A stretch of 5,169 nucleotides of DNA from an uncultured Actinomycetes bacterium. Lineage in GTDB: Bacteria > Actinomycetota > Acidimicrobiia > Acidimicrobiales > Microtrichaceae. Positions 1-5,169 of this stretch are shown in pieces. A program made the translations under genes and the position numbers. The first letter of the stretch is position 1. Each line of letters begins with the position of its first letter. Below the pieces are notes generated by a model, which was given only the letters and a program-made list of their open reading frames with translations, was not told the origin of the DNA and ran no database searches. The stretch covers positions 1-5,169 of the forward strand of contig CAIYXG010000342.1 in the NCBI GenBank assembly GCA_903930035.1. Reading direction: 5' to 3'.

Positions 1-2
1 CG

Positions 3-137
3 GCGTCGTTCGTGGCGCTCGCCGGCCGGTCGCTGCGGGTCGGCGGCCTGGTGGTGGTAGAGGCGCCCGGGCCTGCCACCCGGGACGGACCGGCCCGGAC
101 GGCCGTGACGGAGGCCCCGTGTACGGTGGGCCCGTGA
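3..137 (+). CDS. 3' end of an unidentified protein-coding gene (partial, 44 residues visible)
   Basis: The frame beginning at base 3 is open up to a TGA at 135-137 and has strongly G/C third positions, as the neighbouring genes do, so it looks like the true C-terminus of a gene entering from the left. The visible residues begin ASFVALAGRSLRVGGLVVVE and end in a Pro/Ala/Thr-rich tail. The GGLVVVE stretch resembles a hydrophobic beta-strand as found in many alpha/beta enzymes (for example class I methyltransferases), but this is too little to assign a family. In mycobacteria the gene before holA is comEC. I do not see the typical ComEC C-terminal pattern here, so I do not use that name. The stop codon overlaps the next gene, suggesting one operon with it and holA. 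Confidence 0.55.
   Translation, partial: ASFVALAGRSLRVGGLVVVEAPGPATRDGPARTAVTEAPCTVGP
110..114 (+). promoter_or_regulatory. Shine-Dalgarno GGAGG that favours the GTG start at 119
   Basis: A perfect GGAGG lies four bases before the GTG at 119. A second in-frame GTG at 134 overlaps the upstream stop (GTGA, 134-137) and has only a weak GGTGGG (125-130) before it. The perfect motif favours 119, although its spacing is short. The start at 134 remains possible through termination-reinitiation. Confidence 0.45.
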
Positions 138-580
138 TCCGAGAGCTGGGACCCGGGCACCGCGTCGACCTGTCGGTGCGCGTCGCCGTGCTGGGCCGGA
201 TCGCCGTCGCCGACCCGTCCGGCGCCGCCGCGCTGGCCGCCCGCCACGAGGCCGAGGGTGCCGACGCCGTGGTCCTGGATCCGGTGCTGGTCGACCCGCT
301 CCTGGTGGAGGGCCCCGACCGTGCGCTGCTCCGGCTGGTCACGGCCGCCACCGTGCTGCCGGTCCTCGAGGGCCCCGTCGACGACGCCGTCGAGGTGTGG
401 GACCTGCAGGCCGGGCCCGACGGCGACCACCTCCCGGAGCTGGTCGCGGCGCTCACGGCCGCCGTGGCCGACGGGGCGAGGATGGTCGTGGTCGACGACG
501 TGGCGACGGCCCGGCGGACGGTCGACGTCGCCGCCGCGGTCCGGGCCGCGGCGCACGACGCAGGTCGGGCGGGGGACTGA
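119..580 (+). CDS. Small hypothetical protein upstream of holA, possibly a reduced dihydropteroate-synthase-like barrel fragment
   Basis: This 153-residue protein (148 if GTG 134 is used) is not one I recognise. G/C third positions and tight overlaps with both neighbours support it as a real gene. It has no Lys, Phe, Asn or Cys and is very rich in Ala, Val, Asp and Leu. It alternates hydrophobic strands with Ala-rich helices, as in alpha/beta barrels. Residues 118-128 (DGARMVVVDDV) followed by an Ala-rich helix resemble the C-terminal part of dihydropteroate synthases (GARIVRVHDV). The early stretch around residues 21-57 could match the first strand-helix-strand of that fold. The hallmark pterin-binding motif (NVTPDSFSDGG type) is absent, and the protein is about half the usual 270 residues, so folate-synthesis activity is unlikely. 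No signal peptide or membrane segment is evident. Its stop overlaps the holA start, implying coupled translation. The family link is a guess; the gene call is fairly sure. Confidence 0.7.
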   Translation: MYGGPVIRELGPGHRVDLSVRVAVLGRIAVADPSGAAALAARHEAEGADAVVLDPVLVDPLLVEGPDRALLRLVTAATVLPVLEGPVDDAVEVWDLQAGPDGDHLPELVAALTAAVADGARMVVVDDVATARRTVDVAAAVRAAAHDAGRAGD

Positions 581-1620
581 TGCAGGCCGACCCCGCCGTG
601 CCCGTCCACGTCGTCAAGGGTGGCGACGAGATCCTCCTGGCCGAGGCCGCCAGCGAGCTGGTCCACCGGCTGCTCGACGGTGCCGAGCGGGCCGAGCACA
701 CCGACGAGTTCGACGGCGACGACTACGAGCTGGGTGCCGTCGTGGCCGCCGCCCTGACGGTGTCGATGTTCGGGGACCGGCTCGTGCTGGCCCGCAACTG
801 CGGCCGGTTCAGCGCCGACGACCTGCAGGTGGTCGTGGACTACCTGTCCGACCCGTCCGACACCGCGACGCTCGTGCTGGTGTGGGACCGTCCGCTGTCG
901 CCCAACGCCAAGTCCTACCCGGTGGCCAAGCGGCTGACCGACGCCGTCACGGCCGCCGGCGGCCAGGTCCACGACGCCGGCATGCCGAGCGGCAAGGCCC
1001 GTGGTGCGTGGATCGAGGAGCAGCTGGCCGAGTCGCCGGTGAGGCTCTCCTCCCGTGCCCGCCAGGAGCTGTTCGACCAGCTGGGCGACGACGTCAACCG
1101 GCTGGGCGGGATCCTGGCCGTGCTCGAGGCCACCTACGGCTCGCAGACCGTCTCGCCCGAGGACCTCGAGCCGTTCCTGGGCGTCGCGGGCTCGGTCCCG
1201 CCGTGGGAGCTGACCGACGCCATCGACAAGGGTGACGTCGCCGGCGCGGTCGACAGGGTGCGCCGCATGCTGATCGGCGGCGAGCGCCACCCGCTGCAGG
1301 TCATGAGCTCGCTCGTGACCCACTTCGAGCGGATGGTGCGGCTCGACGGCAGCGGCATCCGCGACGAGAAGACTGCGGCGGCGCACCTGGGCATGAAGGG
1401 CTCGACCTTCCCGGCCAAGAAGGCGCTGGCCCAGTCCCAGCAGCTCGGCCACGACAAGCTGGTCCGCGCCATGCAGCTGCTGGCGACCGCCGACCTGGCG
1501 CTGCGCGGGCGGACCGAGCAGTCGGGGCCGTCGGTCATGGAGACGCTGGTCGCCCGGCTGGCGGCCCTGGCGGGCTCGGCCCGTCGCAGCCGGGGCCGCA
1601 CCCCGGCCGGCCGCCGCTAG
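580..1620 (+). CDS. holA: DNA polymerase III delta subunit (clamp-loader subunit)
   Basis: The product is the delta subunit of the DNA polymerase III clamp loader, which opens the beta sliding clamp and helps load it onto primed DNA during replication. The 346-residue length fits the family (E. coli 343). The N-terminus has the family pattern VHVVKGGDEILLAEAASELV (about residues 9-28), an AAA+-like fold without a functional Walker A, as is normal for delta. Further family stretches are GKARGAWIEEQL (from about 138), LGDDVNRLGGILAVLEATYG (from about 168) and VPPWELTDAIDKGD (from about 206), followed by the helical C-terminal collar domain with HPLQVMSSLVTHFERMVRL. I chose ATG 580 because it sits in TGATG with the stop of the previous gene and has a G-rich ribosome site (GGGGG, 571-575). 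The open frame extends to 397, but that part lies wholly inside the preceding gene. The tail is Arg/Gly-rich. It converges on rpsT, as also occurs in mycobacteria. Confidence 0.93.
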   Translation: MQADPAVPVHVVKGGDEILLAEAASELVHRLLDGAERAEHTDEFDGDDYELGAVVAAALTVSMFGDRLVLARNCGRFSADDLQVVVDYLSDPSDTATLVLVWDRPLSPNAKSYPVAKRLTDAVTAAGGQVHDAGMPSGKARGAWIEEQLAESPVRLSSRARQELFDQLGDDVNRLGGILAVLEATYGSQTVSPEDLEPFLGVAGSVPPWELTDAIDKGDVAGAVDRVRRMLIGGERHPLQVMSSLVTHFERMVRLDGSGIRDEKTAAAHLGMKGSTFPAKKALAQSQQLGHDKLVRAMQLLATADLALRGRTEQSGPSVMETLVARLAALAGSARRSRGRTPAGRR

Positions 1621-1634
1621 GGGGCCGGACGCGA

Positions 1635-1660
1635 CACCGCCGGGCCGAGGCCCGGCGGTG
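1635..1660. terminator. Strong hairpin between convergent holA and rpsT, likely bidirectional terminator
   Basis: CACCGCCGGGCC (1635-1646) and GGCCCGGCGGTG (1649-1660) form a perfect 12-bp, almost all G-C stem with a two-base GA between the arms (an effective CGAG loop). It starts 14 bases after the holA stop and lies 33 bases past the rpsT stop on the other strand. No T-run follows on either strand, so it is not a textbook intrinsic terminator. T-less hairpins are common in actinobacterial terminator predictions. Position and symmetry suggest it serves both genes. Confidence 0.7.
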
Positions 1661-1673
1661 GTCAGTTCGTGGG

Positions 1674-1692
1674 GCCGGCAGGACCGGCCGGC
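1674..1692. other. Weaker second hairpin just downstream of rpsT
   Basis: GCCGGC at 1674-1679 can pair with GCCGGC at 1687-1692 around a 7-base loop, one base after the rpsT stop on the - strand. It could assist termination or protect the rpsT mRNA 3' end. In such GC-rich DNA a 6-bp stem may arise by chance. Confidence 0.3.
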
Positions 1693-1693
1693 G

Positions 1694-1960
1694 TCACTCG
1701 GCCGAGGACGCGGCGAGCCGCTTGGCCAGCCGGGACTTGCGGCGGGCGGCGGTGTTCTTGTGCAGGACGCCCTTCTTGACGGCCTTGTCGATCTTCTTGA
1801 CGGCCAGGCGGTGCGCCTCGGCCGCGTCCTCCGCGCCCTCGGCCGCCGCGGTCTCGGCGTGCTTCACCCTGGTCTTCACCTCGGAGCGGACCGCCTTGTT
1901 GCGCTCGCGCGCCTTCTCGTTCTGGCGGTTGCGCTTCATCTGGCTCTTGATGTTGGCCAT
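1694..1960 (-). CDS. rpsT: 30S ribosomal protein S20
   Basis: The product is the small ribosomal subunit protein S20, which binds 16S rRNA early in 30S assembly. The 88-residue protein matches the usual length of 85-90. It starts MANIKSQMKRNRQNEKARER, the characteristic basic N-terminal helix, and carries the family motif GVLHKNTAARRKSRLAKRL (residues 64-82), which contacts rRNA. The middle (about residues 35-50) is an Ala/Glu-rich helix. The start is ATG (complement of 1958-1960), with a GAGGA ribosome site (complement of 1972-1976) 11 bases upstream. Although the same frame stays open far upstream across lepA, nothing before this ATG resembles S20. The gene converges on holA and diverges from lepA and probably has its own promoter. 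I see no leader structure typical of autoregulation. Confidence 0.97.
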   Translation of the reverse strand: MANIKSQMKRNRQNEKARERNKAVRSEVKTRVKHAETAAAEGAEDAAEAHRLAVKKIDKAVKKGVLHKNTAARRKSRLAKRLAASSAE

Positions 1961-2022
1961 GTTCGGCAGTTTCCTCGTCGTCGATCTCGTCGGCCGCCCA
2001 CCTGCGGGGGAGGGACCGGGAA

Positions 2023-2052
2023 AAGATAGCGGCCGCACCCCCCTCGCGTCAC
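2023..2052 (-). promoter_or_regulatory. Candidate housekeeping promoter for rpsT
   Basis: On the - strand, GTGACG (complement of 2047-2052) and TATCTT (complement of 2023-2028) are spaced 18 bases apart and resemble -35 TTGACA and -10 TATAAT (four of six matches each). This is the only notable A/T-rich patch in the 141-bp rpsT-lepA intergenic region. It would start transcription near 2016 and give a leader of roughly 55 bases before the rpsT ATG. It is a pattern match only. Confidence 0.5.
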
Positions 2053-2101
2053 GTTCGGCGCCCCGACCGATGCAGCCCGGGCCGCCCCGTGCGGGCAGAC
2101 T

Positions 2102-3898
2102 GTGGCCACCGTGACCGACATCGCCACCATCCGCAACGTCTCGATCATCGCCCACATCGACCACGGCAAGTCCACGCTGGCGGACCGCCTGCTGGAGCTG
2201 TGCGGCGCGGTCGACCCCCGTGAGATGCGGGCCCAGTACCTGGACACGATGGACCTGGAGCGCGAGCGGGGCATCACGATCAAGCTCCAGTCGGTGCGCC
2301 TCGGCTACAAGGGCCACACGATCAACCTGATCGACACGCCGGGCCACGTGGACTTCGGCTACGAGGTCTCCCGCTCGCTCGCGGCGTGCGAGGGCGTGAT
2401 CCTGGTGGTCGACGCGTCGCAGGGCATCGAGGCCCAGACCCTGGCCAACTGCTACCTGGCGCTCGAGAACGACCTGGAGATCGTGCCGGTCCTCAACAAG
2501 ATCGACCTGCCGGCGGCCGACCCCGAGGCCCGGGCCAGGGAGATCGAGCACGTGCTGGGCATCCCGGCCGAGGAGGTCCTGCACATCTCGGCCAAGACCG
2601 GTGCCGGCGTGCCCGAGCTGCTGGACCGGGTGATCGAGAAGATCCCGCCGCCCGAGGGGTCCGACGACGACCCGCTGCAGTGCCTGATCTTCGACTCGCA
2701 CTTCGACACGTTCCGCGGCGTGGTGAGCTCGGTGCGCGTGGTGAACGGCTACCTGCGGTCGAACGCCCGGCTGAAGTTCATGCAGGCCGGGGCCGTCCAC
2801 GAGGCCATCGAGGTCGGCGTGCGGCGTCCCGACAACACCCCGGTCGACGCCCTCGGCCCGGGCGAGGTGGGCTACCTGATCGCCGGCATCAAGGACGTCG
2901 GCGAGGCCCGGTCCGGCGAGACCGTCACCGACCACGCCCGGCCGGCCGCCGAGCCGCTCGACGGCTACCGCGAGCCCAAGCCGATGGTCTTCTGCGGCCT
3001 CTACCCGGTGGACGGCGACGAGTTCGAGGGGCTGCGCGACGCGCTCGAGAAGCTGCGGCTCAACGACTCGTCGTTCAGCTACGAGCCCGAGACGTCCGGG
3101 GCGCTCGGGTTCGGGTTCCGCTGCGGGTTCCTGGGGCTGCTCCACATGGAGATCGTGCGCGAGCGCCTCGAGCGGGAGTTCAACCTGTCGCTGATCGCCA
3201 CGGCGCCGTCGGTGGAGTACCAGGTGCGCACCACGGGCGGCGAGGACGTCGTGGTCGACAACCCGTCCGACCTGCCGCCGGCGGTGACCGTCGACCGCAT
3301 CTCCGAGCCCTACCTCAAGTGCTCGATCATCACGCCGTCGGAGTACGTGGGGACCCTGATGGAGCTGTGCCAGGCGCGCCGCGGCGAGATGGTGCGCATG
3401 GAGTACCTGTCGCCCGAGCGGGTCGAGCTCCACTACCGGCTGCCGCTGGGCGAGGTCGTGATCGACTTCTTCGACCAGATGAAGTCGCGGACGCAGGGCT
3501 ATGCCTCGCTCGACTACGAGCCGGACGGCTACGACCGCTCGGACCTGGTGCGGGTGGACATCCTGCTCAACTCCGAGCCGGTCGACGCGTTCTGCGCCAT
3601 CGTCCACCGCGACAAGGCCTACGACTACGGCAAGAAGATGTGCGAGAAGCTGCGCGAGATCATCCCGCGCCAGCAGTTCGACGTCCCGATCCAGGCCGCC
3701 ATCGGGGCCAAGATCATCGCCCGGCAGACCGTGAAGGCCTACCGCAAGGACGTGACCGCCAAGCTCTACGGCGGCGACATCTCCCGGAAGCGCAAGCTCC
3801 TCGAGAAGCAGAAGGAGGGCAAGAAGCGGATGAAGAACCTGGGCCGCGTCGAGGTGCCCTCCGACGCCTTCATCTCGGCGCTGCGCCTCGACGACTGA
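2102..3898 (+). CDS. lepA: Elongation factor 4 (ribosome-associated GTPase LepA)
   Basis: This is EF4/LepA, a translational GTPase that binds the ribosome and is linked to back-translocation and 30S assembly. The 598-residue length matches E. coli (599). The G domain shows G1 HIDHGKST (18-25), the switch I motif RGITI (56-60), G3 DTPGH (78-82), G4 NKID (132-135) and G5 SAKTG (163-167). Domain II follows (about 190-285), then the EF-G-III-like and V-like domains, including ALGFGFRCGFLGLLHMEI. The LepA-specific C-terminal domain is recognised by IPRQQFDVPIQAAIGAKIIA and YGGDISRKRKLLEKQKEGKK near the end. These separate it from EF-G and TypA. Position 86 is Gly in DFGYEVSRSL where E. coli LepA has Ser. 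The start is GTG 2102 or GTG 2111; neither has a strong ribosome site (a weak GCGGG at 2091-2095 suits 2102). No clear promoter is visible upstream on this strand. It is followed 41 bases later by hrcA. Confidence 0.97.
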   Translation: MATVTDIATIRNVSIIAHIDHGKSTLADRLLELCGAVDPREMRAQYLDTMDLERERGITIKLQSVRLGYKGHTINLIDTPGHVDFGYEVSRSLAACEGVILVVDASQGIEAQTLANCYLALENDLEIVPVLNKIDLPAADPEARAREIEHVLGIPAEEVLHISAKTGAGVPELLDRVIEKIPPPEGSDDDPLQCLIFDSHFDTFRGVVSSVRVVNGYLRSNARLKFMQAGAVHEAIEVGVRRPDNTPVDALGPGEVGYLIAGIKDVGEARSGETVTDHARPAAEPLDGYREPKPMVFCGLYPVDGDEFEGLRDALEKLRLNDSSFSYEPETSGALGFGFRCGFLGLLHMEIVRERLEREFNLSLIATAPSVEYQVRTTGGEDVVVDNPSDLPPAVTVDRISEPYLKCSIITPSEYVGTLMELCQARRGEMVRMEYLSPERVELHYRLPLGEVVIDFFDQMKSRTQGYASLDYEPDGYDRSDLVRVDILLNSEPVDAFCAIVHRDKAYDYGKKMCEKLREIIPRQQFDVPIQAAIGAKIIARQTVKAYRKDVTAKLYGGDISRKRKLLEKQKEGKKRMKNLGRVEVPSDAFISALRLDD

Positions 3899-3910
3899 CC
3901 CGGGCGCCGG

Positions 3911-3937
3911 CTGGCACTCACGTACACTGAGTGCCAG
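3911..3937. promoter_or_regulatory. CIRCE operator (HrcA binding site)
   Basis: CTGGCACTC (3911-3919), a 9-base spacer (3920-3928) and GAGTGCCAG (3929-3937) form a perfect 9-9-9 inverted repeat. This matches the CIRCE consensus (TTAGCACTC-N9-GAGTGCTAA), with the outer bases in the G/C-rich form used in Actinobacteria. CIRCE is the DNA site bound by HrcA, which is encoded immediately downstream, so it should give autorepression of hrcA and dnaJ that is relieved by heat. It starts 12 bases after the lepA stop and ends two bases before the preferred hrcA ATG. Confidence 0.96.
3923..3928 (+). promoter_or_regulatory. -10-like hexamer inside the CIRCE spacer
   Basis: TACACT matches the -10 consensus TATAAT at four of six positions, including the key T-A and final T, and lies in the operator spacer. 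Transcription would then start near 3934-3940, giving a leaderless or nearly leaderless hrcA mRNA, and HrcA binding would cover the promoter. I find no convincing -35 hexamer at 16-18 bases upstream, so the assignment is tentative. Confidence 0.35.
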
Positions 3938-3939
3938 CC

Positions 3940-4929
3940 ATGCTCGACGACCGTAAGTCAGCCATCCTCAGGGCCGTGGTCCAGCAGTACATCGAGACTG
4001 CGCAGCCCGTGGGGTCCTCCGCCGTTGCCGAACGGTCGGACGTCGGCGTGTCCTCGGCGACGGTCCGCAACGACATGACCGTCCTGGAGAAGGACGGCTA
4101 CCTGGTCCAGCCCCACACGAGCGCCGGCCGGATCCCCACCGAGAAGGCCTACCGGTTCTTCGTCGACGGCCTGGGCGGCCCGGGCGAGATGAGCCCGGCG
4201 AACGTGCGCATGGTGCGCGAGTTCTTCCGCAGCGCCCACGGCGAGATCGAGCAGCGCCTGCGCGAGACGAGCCACCTGCTGTCCACCGTGACCGGCACGG
4301 CCGCCATGGTGGTCTCGGCGCCGGCCGAGTCGGTCGAGGTGCGCGCCGTGCAGCTCGTCGACCTGACGCCGCGCACCGTGCTCGCCGTGGCCGTCATGTC
4401 CGACGGGACGGTCGTGAAGCGCTCCCTGGACCTGGCCGCGGACCTGGGGACCGACGAGCTGCCCGCCGCGCAGCGGCTGGTGAACGAGCACCTGTCCGCC
4501 CCGCGGCCGGGCACCCCGCCGTCCGCCGCCGCCCCCGGCGGTGCGCTCGCGGCCCGCGCCCTCGACGAGGTCCGTGCCGCGCTCCACGCCGAGGGCGAGC
4601 AGGTCTTCCTGGACGGCACCTCGCGCATGGCCGGCTCGTTCGACGCCAAGGAGACGGTGGAGGCGGTGCTCGGCATCCTGGAGCAGCAGTACGTGGTGGT
4701 CTCGCTCCTGAAGGACCTGGTGGACAGCGGCCTCCGGGTGGCCATCGGCTCGGAGACCGGCGTCGAGCCGCTCGCCGAGTGCTCGCTCGTGGTCGCCCCC
4801 TACGGCGAGGGCACGGACCACACCGGCGCCATCGCCGTCCTCGGCCCGACCCGGATGAACTACCCCGAGACGGTCTCTGCGGTGGCCGTGGTCAGCCAGC
4901 GGCTCAACCGGATGCTCACCGAGGGCTGA
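3940..4929 (+). CDS. hrcA: Heat-inducible transcription repressor HrcA
   Basis: HrcA represses chaperone genes by binding CIRCE and is kept active by the GroE chaperonin in well-studied bacteria. The 329-residue protein has an N-terminal winged-helix DNA-binding domain (about 1-75) with SATVRNDM (39-46) and the hallmark HTSAGRIPTEKAYRFFVD (59-76). A GAF-like and inserted dimerisation region follows, then the C-terminal signature AVLGPTRMNYPE. A Pro/Ala/Gly-rich linker (about residues 186-201) interrupts the central part. I chose ATG 3940 because actinobacterial HrcA proteins begin ML-x-x-R and because the alternative GTG at 3931 lies inside the right CIRCE arm and adds only MPA. Neither start has a good ribosome site (GAGTG at 3929-3933 is a weak one for ATG 3940). 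It is under its own CIRCE operator and may also receive read-through from lepA. dnaJ follows one base after its stop. Confidence 0.96.
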   Translation: MLDDRKSAILRAVVQQYIETAQPVGSSAVAERSDVGVSSATVRNDMTVLEKDGYLVQPHTSAGRIPTEKAYRFFVDGLGGPGEMSPANVRMVREFFRSAHGEIEQRLRETSHLLSTVTGTAAMVVSAPAESVEVRAVQLVDLTPRTVLAVAVMSDGTVVKRSLDLAADLGTDELPAAQRLVNEHLSAPRPGTPPSAAAPGGALAARALDEVRAALHAEGEQVFLDGTSRMAGSFDAKETVEAVLGILEQQYVVVSLLKDLVDSGLRVAIGSETGVEPLAECSLVVAPYGEGTDHTGAIAVLGPTRMNYPETVSAVAVVSQRLNRMLTEG

Positions 4930-4930
4930 C

Positions 4931-5169
4931 GTGTCGCTCTACGACGTCCTCGAGGTCGAGCCGTCCGCGTCGGCCGACGACATCAAGAAGTCCTACCGCC
5001 GTCTCGCACGGCAGTACCACCCCGACGCCAACCCGGGCGACGAGGCCGCCGAGGCGCGCTTCAAGGAGGTGGCCGCCGCCTACGAGGTGCTCGGCGACCC
5101 GGACAAACGGGCCCAGTACGACCAGTACGGCTCGACCGGCGACTTCAACTTCTCGGACCCCTTCGGCGC
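4931..5169 (+). CDS. dnaJ: Chaperone protein DnaJ (partial, N-terminal 79 residues)
   Basis: The product is a J-domain co-chaperone that stimulates DnaK ATPase. The visible part is a complete J domain: helix II with KKSYRRLARQY, the essential HPD triad at residues 30-32, helix III ARFKEVAAAYEVL (42-54), and DKRAQYDQYG (58-67), followed by the beginning of a Gly/Phe region. The window ends before any zinc-finger or substrate-binding domain. The position directly after hrcA matches actinobacterial dnaJ2, the copy outside the dnaK-grpE operon, so a full type I DnaJ is expected but not seen. The start GTG 4931 has a ribosome site GAGGG (4921-4925) within the end of hrcA and is separated from the hrcA stop by one base, so the two are translated together and share CIRCE control. 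The N-terminus is short (MSLYDVLEV) compared with E. coli, which has KQDYYEILGV. Confidence 0.95.
   Translation, partial: MSLYDVLEVEPSASADDIKKSYRRLARQYHPDANPGDEAAEARFKEVAAAYEVLGDPDKRAQYDQYGSTGDFNFSDPFG

Noticed and set aside
397..579. N-terminal extension of the holA frame to a GTG at 397
   Set aside because: It is an Arg/Gly-rich translation lying wholly inside the preceding gene in another frame, has no family similarity, and the ATG at 580 has a ribosome site and matches the family length.
258..1235. Long + strand frame of 325 codons overlapping holA
   Set aside because: The product is Arg/Pro/Gly/Trp-rich low-complexity sequence, a typical shadow frame of GC-rich coding DNA, and it conflicts with a well-recognised gene.
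2075..2096. Possible stem GCCCG (2075-2079) / CGGGC (2092-2096) before lepA, as a riboswitch or leader control
   Set aside because: Five base pairs with a 12-base loop are easily found by chance in this GC-rich DNA, and no known riboswitch pattern is visible.
1694..3607. A very long - strand open frame (637 codons) that includes rpsT and runs antisense through lepA
   Set aside because: Only the last 88 residues are S20. The rest is His/Arg/Val/Asp-rich antisense translation of lepA, and the clear rpsT ATG and ribosome site lie at 1958-1976. Long antisense frames are expected in very GC-rich DNA.
3931..3933. GTG at 3931 as the hrcA start
   Set aside because: It sits inside the right arm of CIRCE, has no ribosome site and adds only three residues. 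The ATG at 3940 gives the usual HrcA N-terminus. It cannot be fully excluded.
3958..4821. - strand frame of 287 codons antisense to hrcA
   Set aside because: The translation is rich in His, Arg, Gly and Val with no recognisable motif, and it mirrors the codon pattern of hrcA on the other strand.

Overview
This is a very GC-rich window (about 70% by eye, with almost every third codon position G or C) carrying core housekeeping genes in an order typical of Actinobacteria. The high GC, the set holA / convergent rpsT / lepA / hrcA / dnaJ, and an actinobacterial-style CIRCE operator (CTGGCACTC / GAGTGCCAG) point to the phylum Actinomycetota. An unusual layout (an extra small gene before holA, and lepA directly next to hrcA) could fit a deep-branching class such as Acidimicrobiia, but that placement is inference. 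I see no mobile element, CRISPR array, tRNA or rRNA.

Left part (1-1620, + strand): the 3' end of an unidentified gene (3-137) overlaps a small lysine-free hypothetical gene (119-580), which overlaps holA (580-1620, DNA polymerase III delta subunit) by one base in TGATG. The three read as one translationally coupled unit. Middle (1621-2101): a strong 12-bp hairpin lies between holA and the convergent rpsT (1694-1960, - strand, ribosomal protein S20). rpsT and lepA diverge across a 141-bp intergenic region that holds a plausible rpsT promoter on the - strand.

Right part (2102-5169, + strand): full-length lepA (elongation factor 4), then a 41-bp gap with a perfect 9-9-9 CIRCE operator ending two bases before the preferred hrcA start, then hrcA (heat-inducible repressor), then dnaJ (J-domain co-chaperone) one base after hrcA and cut by the window end. 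The logic is a classic self-limiting heat-shock operon: HrcA binds CIRCE and represses its own gene and the downstream dnaJ. The holA, rpsT and lepA genes serve replication and translation.

The region is mainly ordinary chromosomal core. The points most worth a second look are the unidentified small protein before holA, the way operator, -10-like element and start codon are packed at hrcA, and the missing hemW between lepA and hrcA. I found no convincing new biological system.
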